Source: Robertmurraya dakarensis
GTDB taxonomy: Bacteria > Bacillota > Bacilli > Bacillales > Cytobacillaceae
Length of the DNA: 64,000 nucleotides
NCBI RefSeq assembly: GCF_900156875.1
Contig: NZ_LT707409.1
Span: 1,099,789-1,163,788 of the forward strand
Direction: 5' to 3'
Shown: positions 44,755 to 54,071 of the stretch, in pieces
Layout: each line of letters begins with the position of its first letter
Position numbering within the stretch: the stretch's first letter is position 1
Program-made: the position numbers and the translations under genes
Notes under the pieces: model-generated
Seen by the model: the letters and a program-made list of their open reading frames with translations, nothing else
What the model was told of the DNA's origin: nothing
The model's database searches: none

Positions 44755-44784
44755 AGTATACGAAAAATTCGACAAAATTAACAA
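44755..44784 (-). promoter_or_regulatory. Promoter of the HesB-like selenoprotein gene
   Basis: On the minus strand TTGTTA (44779-44784) and TATACT (44755-44760) are separated by 18 bases, 31 bases before the start codon. Confidence 0.5.
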
Positions 44785-44875
44785 TCACAAGCATCAGCTC
44801 GCAAAACGAATGGGATCATAGAATGCTCTTTTTAGCTAACAATGGTTCCGATCATGTTAAAATAGCAGTAAGAAC

Positions 44876-45712
44876 ATGACGGAAAGGGTGACTCATACGA
44901 TTGAGAAAAATAAAAGCAAATTAATGGCCATTATTCTTGTTATTCTATTTTTATCCATTCAATTGCTGTTCCTACTGAAGACTTTTACTTTAGTTTTCAT
45001 CATTCTGCTTGGGCTTTTACTCGGAATTTTATTTATGGCTGAACGAAATCGGTTGTTTGTATGGATGACCATTAGTTTTACAGTTGGGCTTCTTGCCTTT
45101 ATTTACGGAGACCGTCTTATATTGGAAGTGAATGTGACACACGCTGAAATTTTAATCCTAAATCGAATTTTGCTCTTCCTCCCCATTATCTTAGTCGCTT
45201 TTGTAGTGTATAAGTTTAATCGTGGAGTTCTATCTTTCCTTCATAAACCGAGTTGGAACGAGAACACCAAATTACCTTTTATATGGAGTGGCTTTTGGGA
45301 ATTATCTGTAAAGCGCTTTTTTATCATTGGCACGGTCGTTTACATCGTGATCCTTCTTATACTCGGTGTCAACGCTGGACCCCTAAATTGGCATATAGTA
45401 GGAAACATCTTCTTCTTTTCCATCTTGAATGGAATTACCATTGAATTTTTATGGAGAAGTCTCTTCTTAGCCCAGATACGAATGCTAATAGGGGATAAAT
45501 CTGCTGTATTGGTCACAAGTCTTTCCTGTGCGATGTTTTATTATCTTTTGGGGTTTTCCTTAGCTCATTGCTTGATTTTCTTTGTGGCAGGTATTTTTCA
45601 CGGTGGAATAACACTCCGTTCAAACAGCCTGTATCCTGCAATGATTTGGAATATATGTCTTACTATCACATTTGTTTTTACAGGTTCTATTCCATTACTA
45701 GCACTAATGTAA
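44876..45712 (+). CDS. CPBP-like (CAAX protease) intramembrane protein with degenerate motifs
   Basis: Membrane protein of 278 aa with about eight segments. The C-terminal part follows the CPBP/CAAX layout, but motif 1 reads TIEFLWRSLF instead of EExxxR, motif 2 is GFSLAH (FxxxH type), and motif 3 is a weak IWN. Loss of one of the paired Glu residues suggests altered or lost protease activity. The ribosome-binding site before ATG 44876 is weak. It lies between the Sec-HesB gene and yneR, and has no clear partner. Confidence 0.68.
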   Translation: MTERVTHTIEKNKSKLMAIILVILFLSIQLLFLLKTFTLVFIILLGLLLGILFMAERNRLFVWMTISFTVGLLAFIYGDRLILEVNVTHAEILILNRILLFLPIILVAFVVYKFNRGVLSFLHKPSWNENTKLPFIWSGFWELSVKRFFIIGTVVYIVILLILGVNAGPLNWHIVGNIFFFSILNGITIEFLWRSLFLAQIRMLIGDKSAVLVTSLSCAMFYYLLGFSLAHCLIFFVAGIFHGGITLRSNSLYPAMIWNICLTITFVFTGSIPLLALM

Positions 45713-45830
45713 AAATGACATAGATTTTTCAAAAAACTTTGAACAAAGTTTGTACATTACTTCACAAAATCCTCCATTAATAAATTTTCATATATACTAA
45801 GGGTGTCCAACAAAGAAGGAGTTGATCATA

Positions 45831-46118
45831 ATGAAAATCAAAATTAGTGAAAAAGCATCTGCATGGTACAAAGAAGAAATGTATGTAACTGAAGGCGATC
45901 ATATCCGGTTTTTCGCACGCTACGGTGGTTTTAGCACAGTGCACCCAGGCTACTCTTTAGGGATGTCTAAGGACGAACCATTTGATCTTGGAATTGAAAC
46001 GATTATTGATGGAGTTCACTTTTTTATTGAAGAAAAAGATTTATGGTACTTTGACGGTCATGATTTGTTGGTAGATGTAAATCCAAAAATAGGCGAACCT
46101 GAATATATTATCGCATAA
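45831..46118 (+). CDS. yneR: HesB-like YneR protein (Cys-free)
   Basis: Small HesB-fold protein of 95 aa. MKIKISEKASAWYKEEM begins the family pattern; the position of the usual first Cys reads RYGGFSTVHPGYSLG, and no CGC motif is present, so it cannot bind an Fe-S cluster in the usual way. It corresponds to B. subtilis YneR by sequence pattern and by its place near yneQ/yneP. ATG 45831 is behind AAGGAGTTGATCATA. Together with the Sec-HesB gene, two unusual HesB-like proteins lie within 1.4 kb. Confidence 0.88.
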   Translation: MKIKISEKASAWYKEEMYVTEGDHIRFFARYGGFSTVHPGYSLGMSKDEPFDLGIETIIDGVHFFIEEKDLWYFDGHDLLVDVNPKIGEPEYIIA

Positions 46119-46123
46119 AAAAC

Positions 46124-46150
46124 GCAGGCGAAAAATCGCCTGCTTTCCTT
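46124..46150. terminator. Bidirectional terminator
   Basis: An 8-bp perfect stem (GCAGGCGA / TCGCCTGC) with a 4-base loop, T-rich on both sides, lies between convergent yneR and yneQ. Confidence 0.87.
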
Positions 46151-46447
46151 TTAAAATTTAATAATAGTATGGAGGAGATTCTCTTTTTGCAGTATTTTCT
46201 TCTGCCAGTCGCCAATCAGGTCATAATGCGAATACCCATCTTTGCGTATATGAATCCATTCTGCTTTCAAGTCATGCTTCTTCCCCCATGCCTTAAGCTT
46301 TTCTAAATCATTGCAGCCGACTTTCGTGACAGTATTGCTTCCAGGAAAACGGTCGTCCATCCAATAATGAGTTAAAAAAGCGATTTCTCCTTTGTCAATT
46401 TGAGCTTTCCATTTCTTAAGCTCCTCACGTTTAATGCCAAAAGCCAT
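46151..46447 (-). CDS. yneQ: YneQ-like conserved protein
   Basis: Protein of 98 aa, MAFGIKREELKKWKAQIDKG, then FLTHYWMDDRFPGSNTVTKVGC, with many aromatic and charged residues. It corresponds to B. subtilis YneQ by position between yneP and yneR. The function is unknown. ATG 46447 is behind AAGGGGTTGTAACA and 12 bases downstream of the yneP stop, so it is probably in one unit with yneP and the AAA+ gene. Confidence 0.85.
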   Translation of the reverse strand: MAFGIKREELKKWKAQIDKGEIAFLTHYWMDDRFPGSNTVTKVGCNDLEKLKAWGKKHDLKAEWIHIRKDGYSHYDLIGDWQKKILQKENLLHTIIKF

Positions 46448-46459
46448 TGTTACAACCCC

Positions 46460-46894
46460 TTATGCTTCCACCGATTGCTTTTTGGCTTTCTCATAGGCCT
46501 CATGCCAATCTGGATACTTTCTTTTGATTGATATTGGACGGAAAGAATCTTTTTGCACACAGACATGCTTGGATACTCCTGTAACAGCAAGTTCTCCGTC
46601 TTCTTTCAGGATTTCATATCCATAAGTGACTCTCAATCCGTCATACTCCTCAATCCATGTATTGACAATCGCTTTTTCACCATAACGTACAGGCATCTTG
46701 TAAGAAGCTTGAATGTCCAATACGGGAGAAATAACCCCTTCCTTTTCTAACTCTGCGTAATTAAAACCAAGTTCCGAAATTAGACTTGTTCTTCCTAACT
46801 CCATCCAAATAAGGTAGTTGGCATGATAGACAACACCCATCTGGTCTGTTTCAGCATAACGCACTTCGATTTCTTTACTTGCAACAATCATCAT
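46460..46894 (-). CDS. yneP: Acyl-CoA thioesterase, 4HBT hotdog family
   Basis: Thioesterase of 144 aa with the 4-hydroxybenzoyl-CoA thioesterase/YbgC pattern: VRYAETDQMGVVYHANYLIWMELGR (catalytic Asp about 16) and SYKMPVRYGEKAIVNTWI. It hydrolyses short acyl-CoAs in related bacteria. ATG 46894 overlaps the stop of the AAA+ gene by 4 bases, with AAAGGGGAATC as ribosome-binding site. It corresponds to YneP in the conserved block. Confidence 0.9.
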   Translation of the reverse strand: MMIVASKEIEVRYAETDQMGVVYHANYLIWMELGRTSLISELGFNYAELEKEGVISPVLDIQASYKMPVRYGEKAIVNTWIEEYDGLRVTYGYEILKEDGELAVTGVSKHVCVQKDSFRPISIKRKYPDWHEAYEKAKKQSVEA

Positions 46895-49236
46895 GATTCC
46901 CCTTTTCTAATCTTCTTTAGTGCTCTATCCATATCCTCTTCTGTTATTCTCGTCACCTGTTGTATCGATGTTGCTGCATCAGGGTCTTCCATCAGTCTCA
47001 GTGCTTGAGCTTGAATCGCTTCATCCATCACATTTGCTGCAAACCGGCCATTGCCATTAATCGTCGTCTCAGCTAGTTCTTTTGTTAAAAATTCTTTAGC
47101 ACCTTCTGTGAGCTCATACTGAAAACGCGCACTGTAGGACTCCATGATGCTAATTAATTCTGGCATTGTGTAATCATGGAAATGAAAGAATTTCTTAAAG
47201 CGTGATTTAAGACCAGGATTGCTCTCTAATAGCTGCTTCATCTCATTTGGATAACCAGCTAAAATCACGACTAAGTTCTCATTGTGCTTCGTCATTTCAT
47301 CGACGATCGTATCAATGACCTCTTTTCCAAAGTCACCTTGTGTTTGACTAAGAAGTGCATAAGCTTCATCAATAAATAGGACACCGCCCAATGCTTCGCG
47401 AATTTTCTTTTTGGTTTTAATCGCAGTTTGTCCAACATATCCAGCTACAAAATCTGCCCGGCTCGTTACAATTAAATGACCCCTTTTTAGGATCCCGCAT
47501 TCTTTCAAAAGCTCTGCGTAAAGCTTGGCAACCGTTGTCTTTCCTGTTCCCGGGTTTCCCATAAAGACGGAATGGAGCTGAATTGGCACAACTGGTAAAT
47601 TACTTTCTCTTCTCATTTGCTGAACTTTTACAAAGGAGATTAACGAGTGCACTTCTTCTTTTACGTTTTTCAAACCAACCAGCTCTTCTAGCTTGATTGA
47701 CGGACTAATATCGTCCTGTTTCTCCTCTATATAAAAATCTTCTTTTTCCAAAATCGTGTAATCAAGAATATTATGCACTTCCTTGAGGCCAGATCCTTTT
47801 TTGAAGATGGCATCAAGAACGATATTACGAACAGTCCGTGCATTTCCGAATGTATCGTCTACACGTTCTTTATCAAGACGTTTTTCAAGTTCGACTTTAG
47901 CATTAGCAGTTAAAACATAATCATTATCCTCTGCAAGCTTTTCGGCAATTTGGATGAGCTCTTCATTGCTGTAATCTTCCAAATGAATTTGATTTGAACC
48001 TGGAAAGCGGCTTCTTAATCCTGGATTGGCATCGAGAAATTGGCGCATCTCCTCCGGATAACCTGCCAGGACCACTGCAAATTTACCGCCATACTCTTTT
48101 CCTGTCATCAGCGACACAAGTGTATCAACGACAGTCTGTCCATAATCATTTCCTGTTTGTCCTTCTCGTTTCAAACTATAGGCTTCATCTATAAAAAGAA
48201 CACCGCCTAACGCTTTCTCCACAATGGCTCGCACATTTTCTTCTGTTTGCCCGACATAAGCACCAACAAGCTGCGATCGGTCAGCCTCGATCACTTCTTC
48301 CCTAGGTAAAACACCTAACTCATGAAAAATTTTTGCAAGAAGACGCACGAGTGTAGTCTTGCCCGTTCCGGGATTTCCTGTTAACACCATGTTCAGGCTG
48401 ATTTCATCTTTTGTTAAAAACCCAAGTGCTTTTCGTTCTTTTTGGTATTTTAGGAATTGATAAAAGTCGTTTACACGCTTTTTTACAGCTGTTAAACCGA
48501 TCATTTGGTCAAGCTCTTTCAGCGCACTTTCAGAATCTCCATCGGCCTTAACATTTTCTGAAAAGAGCTGCGTCCATTCTTCCTTGATTTGTTCGATGCT
48601 CTCTAAATGAGCCTTCATTTCATGGTAGTACGGTGTATTATAGAATACTCCTGATATTGATTGTTGAAATTCCTCAGCGGATTTCAAGACACCGCCTGTT
48701 TCTTCCATAGATTTTTCAAGGAGATTGATTAATGCATCATATTTTTTGATTAGACCATGATCACCATATGGCTTCACTATTTTCCGACTTTTTTCCAGAT
48801 CCTCCAAATGGTCCTCTACGTCATTAAGAAATTGTCGAGAAATTTGAATGATTTGATCGGCCGTTTTCTTTTTTGTTTGACGGTGATCAGTTTCCCGAAT
48901 CGTTGGGAATACTAAAATATCAAAAATATCCTTCTTCGCTTTCCATTGAAACTGTGCAAGAAATTCAGATACCTTTTCATTTTCAGAATCTAAGCTCTTT
49001 GCCCGGTCCATCCAGGCCAGTACAAGAGAATCCGAATCATGGAGCTTTCCCATCCGTGACATAGCGGCTATGCTCAATAATAAAGAAAGCAATTCCGGGT
49101 GGTCTATTTCATTGAGATTCTTCATTTCCTCAAAGACTGATTTTTCATTTTCTATGTATCCTGCTATTTTAAGCTCATGCTCCCATGCTTTTATTTGCTT
49201 CGACAATCGATTCAAATGTGTTTCTTGCTGCTTCAT
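46891..49236 (-). CDS. Tandem AAA+ ATPase (SpoVK/CbbX-like)
   Basis: ATPase of about 781 aa. An N-terminal helical domain (about 1-220) precedes two CbbX/SpoVK-type AAA+ modules. Module 1 has Walker A LTGNPGTGKTTLV and Walker B GGVLFIDEAYSL; module 2 has FMGNPGTGKTTVA and GGVLFIDEAYALL. Each is followed by LAGYPxEMxxxL and an arginine-rich GLxSRF. SpoVK is a single-module sporulation ATPase; this is a double version. Its place, next to the spore genes tlp and sspN and translationally coupled to yneP, suggests a sporulation-time remodelling role. ATG 49236 is preferred, but in-frame ATG 49242 and GTG 49245 are possible and the ribosome-binding site is weak. Confidence 0.85.
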   Translation of the reverse strand: MKQQETHLNRLSKQIKAWEHELKIAGYIENEKSVFEEMKNLNEIDHPELLSLLLSIAAMSRMGKLHDSDSLVLAWMDRAKSLDSENEKVSEFLAQFQWKAKKDIFDILVFPTIRETDHRQTKKKTADQIIQISRQFLNDVEDHLEDLEKSRKIVKPYGDHGLIKKYDALINLLEKSMEETGGVLKSAEEFQQSISGVFYNTPYYHEMKAHLESIEQIKEEWTQLFSENVKADGDSESALKELDQMIGLTAVKKRVNDFYQFLKYQKERKALGFLTKDEISLNMVLTGNPGTGKTTLVRLLAKIFHELGVLPREEVIEADRSQLVGAYVGQTEENVRAIVEKALGGVLFIDEAYSLKREGQTGNDYGQTVVDTLVSLMTGKEYGGKFAVVLAGYPEEMRQFLDANPGLRSRFPGSNQIHLEDYSNEELIQIAEKLAEDNDYVLTANAKVELEKRLDKERVDDTFGNARTVRNIVLDAIFKKGSGLKEVHNILDYTILEKEDFYIEEKQDDISPSIKLEELVGLKNVKEEVHSLISFVKVQQMRRESNLPVVPIQLHSVFMGNPGTGKTTVAKLYAELLKECGILKRGHLIVTSRADFVAGYVGQTAIKTKKKIREALGGVLFIDEAYALLSQTQGDFGKEVIDTIVDEMTKHNENLVVILAGYPNEMKQLLESNPGLKSRFKKFFHFHDYTMPELISIMESYSARFQYELTEGAKEFLTKELAETTINGNGRFAANVMDEAIQAQALRLMEDPDAATSIQQVTRITEEDMDRALKKIRKGES

Positions 49237-49311
49237 ATTCATCACTTCTTTTCATAAATTCACATCTATCTTAACATATTTCCTATTTTGTTTAAAAAAA
49301 TAGCAATGGAT

Positions 49312-49342
49312 TTAAAAAGACCTGATCTAAAAAGACCAGGTC
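49312..49342 (-). terminator. Terminator of tlp
   Basis: On the minus strand GACCTGGTC pairs with GATCAGGTC (one mismatch) around a 6-base loop, followed by TTTTTAAA. Confidence 0.82.
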
Positions 49343-49363
49343 ATCACCACATTATAATAGATG

Positions 49364-49603
49364 CTACTCCGTTTTAAAACCGTTTTGTTGAGCACGATAT
49401 TCGTCTTTAATTTCTGCTCTCATACCTTCAATACTTTCACGTCGTCTGTCATTTTTAGCCGCAATGTTTGCGCGTTCATCCTCACTTGCAAACTCCATGG
49501 TAGCTTCAGCCTCTTCCATGTTTTCAATGGTATTGTGAACCATCTCCTGAAGCTTTTCCACATTATCGCTGCGGTCATCTGGTTTTGGTTTGTTATAAGC
49601 CAT
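49364..49603 (-). CDS. tlp: Small acid-soluble spore protein Tlp
   Basis: Spore protein of 79 aa, [19 protein letters not shown], then [39 protein letters not shown], the characteristic highly charged Tlp pattern. It is made in the forespore under SigG in B. subtilis. ATG 49603 is behind CAGGAGGTTACAAAA. In B. subtilis sspN and tlp form one operon; here they are adjacent with a terminator and about 140 bases between them. Confidence 0.95.
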   Translation of the reverse strand: MAYNKPKPDDRSDNVEKLQEMVHNTIENMEEAEATMEFASEDERANIAAKNDRRRESIEGMRAEIKDEYRAQQNGFKTE

Positions 49604-49737
49604 TTTTGTAACCTCCTGTGAATAAAGATTTGTTACGTAGTTAGTTTGTGTTTTTCTAAGTAAAATATAAAGGAAAGGAATGGATTTTAATTATTAACGG
49701 TAATTATTTTATGTAAACTAAATCTCTCAACAAAAAA

Positions 49738-49758
49738 CTCGCCATGCATGATGGCGAG
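49738..49758 (-). terminator. Terminator of sspN
   Basis: An 8-bp perfect stem (minus strand CTCGCCAT / ATGGCGAG) with a 5-base loop is followed by TTTTTTG. Confidence 0.87.
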
Positions 49759-49770
49759 CTGCTTTTTTAT

Positions 49771-49923
49771 TTACTCTCCCTTAGTTTGAATCACATCAGG
49801 ATGTTGTCCAGACTGATCTTGCATTTTTTTGCCTTTATTGCCTCCAAATCCACGTGGTTGAGTACCGATATGGTTAGGTACAAAATGTTCGGAGTTACGT
49901 TTTTTATGTTTGCTTTTGCTCAT
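49771..49923 (-). CDS. sspN: Small acid-soluble spore protein N
   Basis: A 50-aa gene. Product [20 protein letters not shown] continues with [25 protein letters not shown], closely following B. subtilis SspN (FAPNHIGTQ and GGNKGKQMQDQTG). ATG 49923 is behind AGGAGGGATCACT. Minor SASP of the mature spore core, expected under SigG control. It has its own terminator. Confidence 0.93.
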   Translation of the reverse strand: MSKSKHKKRNSEHFVPNHIGTQPRGFGGNKGKKMQDQSGQHPDVIQTKGE

Positions 49924-49994
49924 AGTGATCCCTCCTATTAAAGAGTATCACCATATCTATAGGATTCATGAATGGGAAAGTTTGTTTGTTTAGG

Positions 49995-50126
49995 TTATCT
50001 TGCTTTTCCAAGACGTTTTTGCTCAAGACGCTCCTCGATCTTTTCTAATGCCTCTTGATCTTGTAATAATTGGCGTTTATTTTCCAGAATAAGTTCTGAA
50101 AAAGAACGTTTTCTTGGCTTTCTCAT
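49995..50126 (-). CDS. FbpB-family small basic protein
   Basis: A 43-aa gene, MRKPRKRSFSELILENKRQ then LLQDQEALEKIEERLEQKR. The pattern matches the Fur-regulated basic protein family (FbpB-like), small basic proteins that in B. subtilis act with the iron-sparing small RNA FsrA. ATG 50126 lies 8 bases behind GGAAGGTG. An inverted repeat 32 bases upstream could be a Fur-family operator. It is inserted between yneN and sspN. Confidence 0.78.
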   Translation of the reverse strand: MRKPRKRSFSELILENKRQLLQDQEALEKIEERLEQKRLGKAR

Positions 50127-50157
50127 TATGTCTTCACCTTCCTTAGCACCATTGTAA

Positions 50158-50179
50158 CAGTTATTATTGACAATAACTG
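50158..50179. promoter_or_regulatory. Fur-family-like inverted repeat upstream of the FbpB-like gene
   Basis: An 8-bp inverted repeat (CAGTTATT / AATAACTG, 6-base spacer) contains a 6-1-6 perfect palindrome TTATTG-A-CAATAA at 50164-50176. It resembles Fur/PerR boxes in length and AT pattern but does not match the 7-1-7 consensus closely. Confidence 0.48.
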
Positions 50180-50330
50180 TTTTAATTATTACAACTTTTT
50201 GAAAATTTACCCTATAAACTTAAAGAGTAAACCTTTGTTGTTAACAAAAATCTGATTATTCAAAATTTTTATTAGAAAGATTTCAGACCTCTATATGTTA
50301 TGCAGAACACTCAAGGTTTGTTACAGATAA

Positions 50331-50354
50331 GAAAGCCCCGGCAATTGTGCCAGG
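50331..50354 (-). terminator. Terminator of yneN
   Basis: A 7-bp stem (minus strand CCTGGCA / TGCCGGG) with a 4-base loop is followed by GCTTTCTT just after the stop. Confidence 0.68.
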
Positions 50355-50358
50355 ACCT

Positions 50359-50871
50359 CTATAGATCTGATAGGTATTCCTTCATTTTATCCAGCGGGAT
50401 TGCACCAATAATCTTTTGTTTTATGATGCCGTCTTCGTCTATAAAAAAGGTAGTTGGGATAGAGATAATATTGTACTGCTTCATTACATCCTCTTTTTTA
50501 TCTAAAAGGATTGGAAAAGTGAGTCCATATTCTTCTACGAATCCAGCTACATCGTTATCGGGGTCAATATTTACGGAAACAATTTTTATTTCCTCCCCTT
50601 TTTCCTTGTGAAGTGCTTCCATATCCGGCATTTCTGCTTTACAAGGTGGACACCAGGTTGTCCAGAAATTTAGCATGATTCTTTGCCCTTTATAATCAGA
50701 AAGCTTCACTGTTTTTCCATCAATCGTTTGCAGTTCGAAATCCTTGGCTTTAAAACCAATATCTACACCAGGAGGCTGATTTGCTGATGTGTTCTCTTTT
50801 TCCATTGCTTGAACGACGACAACCATCGTAAGTGCAAATAGTACAACCGCTGCGATTATCTTTTTAAACAT
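50359..50871 (-). CDS. yneN: Membrane-anchored thiol-disulfide oxidoreductase (TlpA/ResA-like)
   Basis: Thioredoxin-fold protein of 170 aa. An N-terminal anchor (IIAAVVLFALTMVVVVQAM) places the domain outside the membrane. The redox motif is NFWTTWCPPCKAEMPDM (CPPC), and the cis-Pro loop is ISIPTTFFID. It corresponds to YneN next to citB in B. subtilis. The family usually reduces disulfides in apocytochrome c or in spore and cell-envelope proteins. ATG 50871 is behind AAAGGAGGTAGACA. Confidence 0.92.
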   Translation of the reverse strand: MFKKIIAAVVLFALTMVVVVQAMEKENTSANQPPGVDIGFKAKDFELQTIDGKTVKLSDYKGQRIMLNFWTTWCPPCKAEMPDMEALHKEKGEEIKIVSVNIDPDNDVAGFVEEYGLTFPILLDKKEDVMKQYNIISIPTTFFIDEDGIIKQKIIGAIPLDKMKEYLSDL

Positions 50872-50989
50872 TGTCTACCTCCTTTGTAAAAAAATCCTAG
50901 TACATCGTAGTTTACCCATTTATATTAATTTCATTATAAACCGATTCAGTTTACACATAATGTGCAACATGTGACAATCCAACAACAAA

Positions 50990-51018
50990 AACACCTGCAA
51001 TTTTTAATTGCAGGTGTT
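50990..51018. terminator. Terminator of citB
   Basis: A 13-bp perfect stem (AACACCTGCAATT / AATTGCAGGTGTT) with a 3-base loop. T-runs follow on both strands, the stronger on plus, but on minus it is correctly placed 11 bases after the citB stop. Confidence 0.87.
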
Positions 51019-51028
51019 TTTTATTACA

Positions 51029-53737
51029 TTAGTTCGCTAATTTTTCACGAAGAACCATTTGCAGGATTCCACCATGACGGTAGTAATCGATTTCTACTTC
51101 AGAATCAAAACGTACAAGAACTTCGAATTCTTTCTTGCTGCCGTTTTCGTCAGTAGCAGTTACTTTTAGAAGATCACGTGGTCTTACGTTCTCATCAATT
51201 TGAACATCGATTGTTTCTTTCCCTGTTAAACCAAGTGTTTCAGCGTTTTCGCCTTCTTTAAATTGAAGAGGAAGAACACCCATCAACACTAGGTTTGAAC
51301 GGTGAATTCGCTCGAAGCTTTCTGCGATAACTGTTTTGATTCCAAGAAGGTTTGTACCTTTTGCTGCCCAGTCACGAGATGATCCCATTCCGTAATCTTT
51401 ACCAGCAAGTACAACTAAGCCTGTACCTTCTTCTTTGTACTTCATGCAAGCATCGTAGATTGAAGTAACTTCGCCTGTAGGCCAGTGAGTAGTGAATCCA
51501 CCTTCTGTACCAGGAGCGATTTGGTTACGGATACGGATGTTTGCAAAAGTACCGCGCATCATTACTTCATGGTTACCACGACGAGAACCATAAGAGTTAA
51601 AGTCGCGGATTTCTACGCCGTTTTCACGAAGGTATTTACCAGCAGGTGTATCTTTACCGATTGCACCAGCAGGAGAAATGTGGTCAGTTGTAACAGAGTC
51701 ACCGAACTTACCAACAACACGAAGACCAGCTAATGGCTTCACTTCTTCTGGATCTGGCTTTAAGCCTTCAAAGAATGGCGGGTTTTGAATATATGTTGAT
51801 TTATCATCGAATGAATATAATGGTTCGTTGCTTGTCTTAATTTCGTTCCAACGCTCATTATCATTGAAGACATTTTCGTATTCAGCTTTAAATAGTTCTG
51901 GAGTAACGGTACGTGACACTACTTCGTTAACTTCAGCAGTTGATGGCCAAATATCCTTAAAGAATACATCGTTACCATCTTTATCTTTTCCAAGTGATTC
52001 GTTTTGAAGATCGATATCCACTGTTCCAGCTAATGAGTAAGCTACTACTAATGGTGGTGAAGCTAAGTAGTTACCCTTCACTAATGGATGGATACGTCCT
52101 TCAAAGTTACGGTTACCAGAAAGTACAGATGTAACTAATAGATCGCTGTCAGCTACTGCTTTTTCAATTTCATCTTTTAAAGGACCAGAGTTACCGATAC
52201 ATGTTGTACATCCGTAACCAACAAGGTTATAGCCAAGCTGCTCAAGGTATGGAAGTAATCCAGAATCACGAAGGTAACCTGTAACTACTTTAGAACCAGG
52301 AGCCAATGAAGTTTTAACATACTTAGGAACTTCTAGTCCTAATTCTGTTGCTTTCTTCGCTACTAAACCAGCAGCTACTAGTACATATGGGTTTGAAGTG
52401 TTTGTACAACTTGTGATCGCAGCAATAGCGATTGCACCAGTCTTCATAACAGCAGTATCGCCGTTGTTGAAGTTTACAGTAACTTCTTTTTCAATTTCAG
52501 ACGCTTCTAATCCGAAACCTTGGTTTCCTTGTGGAGCTGTTAGCGCTTTATTGAATTCTTCTTTCATTTGAGAAAGAGGAATTAAATCTTGCGGACGCTT
52601 AGGACCTGAAAGATTCGCTTCAATTTCAGCAAGGTTGATTTCGATTACGTCAGTGTATACTGGATCAAGGTTTGGATCGAAGAATAATCCAGTTTCCTTG
52701 CAGTATGTTTCAACGATTTGGATTTGCTCTTCTGAACGGCCTGTTAAACGCATGTAGTCAAGAGACTCAGAATCTACTGGGAAGAATCCACATGTAGCAC
52801 CGTATTCAGGAGCCATGTTAGCAACTGTTGCACGGTCTGCTAATGGAAGTGTAGTCACACCAGGTCCGAAGAATTCAACGAACTTGCCAACTACTCCATG
52901 CTGACGAAGTACTTGAGTTACTTTTAATGCTAAGTCAGTAGCTGTAGCACCGTTTGGAAGTTCGCCAGTTAATTTAACACCGACAACTTCTGGTACTGGG
53001 AAGTATGAAGGTTGTCCAAGCATTCCAGCTTCTGCTTCAATACCACCAACACCCCATCCAAGTACACCGATACCATTGATCATTGTTGTATGAGAGTCAG
53101 TACCTACTAGTGAATCTGGGAATGTTTCGAATTCTCCGTTTTCACCTTCAACAGCGTGAACAACGTTTGCTAAGAACTCAAGGTTAACTTGGTGAACGAT
53201 ACCAGTTGCAGGTGGTACTGCACGGTAGTTATCAAATGCTTTTTGAGCCCAGCTAAGGAATTGATAACGCTCAGCGTTACGTTCAAATTCAAGATCCATG
53301 TTAGCTTGTAATGCATCAGCAGTTCCGTACTTATCAACTTGTACAGAGTGGTCGATTACAAGATCAACTGGTTTTTCAGGATTAATTTTATCAGGATCTC
53401 CACCTAGGTCAGCCATTGCTTTACGTAATGAAGCAAGGTCTACGACAGCTGGTACTCCTGTAAAGTCTTGTAGAATAACACGAGAAGGTTTGAAAGGTAC
53501 ATCAACCTCTTTAACCTCGTCAGTTCCCCATTTAGCTAAGTTTTCAACATGCTCTTTTGTAATAACGCGACCATCATATTGACGAAGGACAGATTCAAGA
53601 AGAACCTTTACAGAGTATGGAAGTTTTGAAACCTTGCCAATCCCTGCTGCTTCAAGTGCACCTAGGTCATAGAAGTTGTAACGTTTCCCGTTTAATTCGA
53701 ATGATTTACGGGAATTAAAAACGTCGTTTTTAGACAT
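51029..53737 (-). CDS. citB: Aconitate hydratase A
   Basis: TCA-cycle aconitase of 902 aa. The three cluster Cys are in [11 protein letters not shown] (one) and [12 protein letters not shown] (two). The catalytic Ser region is [13 protein letters not shown], read here as [14 protein letters not shown]. In B. subtilis this protein is also an RNA-binding regulator when its Fe-S cluster is lost. ATG 53737 is behind AAGAGGGGGAAATACAT. A CcpC-type dyad lies about 150 bases upstream. Codon use is more biased than in neighbouring genes, in keeping with high expression. Confidence 0.97.
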   Translation of the reverse strand: MSKNDVFNSRKSFELNGKRYNFYDLGALEAAGIGKVSKLPYSVKVLLESVLRQYDGRVITKEHVENLAKWGTDEVKEVDVPFKPSRVILQDFTGVPAVVDLASLRKAMADLGGDPDKINPEKPVDLVIDHSVQVDKYGTADALQANMDLEFERNAERYQFLSWAQKAFDNYRAVPPATGIVHQVNLEFLANVVHAVEGENGEFETFPDSLVGTDSHTTMINGIGVLGWGVGGIEAEAGMLGQPSYFPVPEVVGVKLTGELPNGATATDLALKVTQVLRQHGVVGKFVEFFGPGVTTLPLADRATVANMAPEYGATCGFFPVDSESLDYMRLTGRSEEQIQIVETYCKETGLFFDPNLDPVYTDVIEINLAEIEANLSGPKRPQDLIPLSQMKEEFNKALTAPQGNQGFGLEASEIEKEVTVNFNNGDTAVMKTGAIAIAAITSCTNTSNPYVLVAAGLVAKKATELGLEVPKYVKTSLAPGSKVVTGYLRDSGLLPYLEQLGYNLVGYGCTTCIGNSGPLKDEIEKAVADSDLLVTSVLSGNRNFEGRIHPLVKGNYLASPPLVVAYSLAGTVDIDLQNESLGKDKDGNDVFFKDIWPSTAEVNEVVSRTVTPELFKAEYENVFNDNERWNEIKTSNEPLYSFDDKSTYIQNPPFFEGLKPDPEEVKPLAGLRVVGKFGDSVTTDHISPAGAIGKDTPAGKYLRENGVEIRDFNSYGSRRGNHEVMMRGTFANIRIRNQIAPGTEGGFTTHWPTGEVTSIYDACMKYKEEGTGLVVLAGKDYGMGSSRDWAAKGTNLLGIKTVIAESFERIHRSNLVLMGVLPLQFKEGENAETLGLTGKETIDVQIDENVRPRDLLKVTATDENGSKKEFEVLVRFDSEVEIDYYRHGGILQMVLREKLAN

Positions 53738-54071
53738 ATGTATTTCCCCCTCTTGTGATAATTCTATAACAACTTAAGGTATATTGTCGAAAAGTTTGAA
53801 TTTTTGCTCCCATCCTAACTTTTCTCACATTTCCTATATTAATACAACCTTGAACATAAGTAAATAACAAGAAAGTTATAGTTTATGATAAGTTTTTCTT
53901 ATATATTTAACTATTTTTAAGGTGATTAGCTTAATTATGCCCTTTTTTCGTCGATTTCCGAGCAATTTCTTATAAAATATTTTCCTTCGAAATTATACTA
54001 ATAAAGTTTTACAAATATTTTGAATGAAATTCCTTTCATAGGAAAAAGTAACAAATGGAGGTGAGACATAA
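53738..54071. other. citB/sspO divergent intergenic region
   Basis: No gene is seen in these 334 bases. On the minus strand they hold the citB promoter area (TTTACT-17-TAATAT near 53830-53860 as a candidate) and a CcpC-type dyad. On the plus strand they hold the sspO promoter area, which is expected to be read by forespore sigma factor. Confidence 0.5.
53888..53902. promoter_or_regulatory. CcpC-type dyad (ATAA-N7-TTAT) upstream of citB
   Basis: ATAA-GTTTTTC-TTAT matches the dyad bound by CcpC, the LysR-type repressor of citB and citZ in Bacillus. It lies about 150 bases before the citB ATG, upstream of the likely promoter, as the CcpC box I does in B. subtilis. Confidence 0.58.

Noticed and set aside
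44528..44821. Plus-strand 97-aa frame opposite the HesB-like gene
   Set aside because: No ribosome-binding site or family pattern; it is the complement of the selenoprotein gene.
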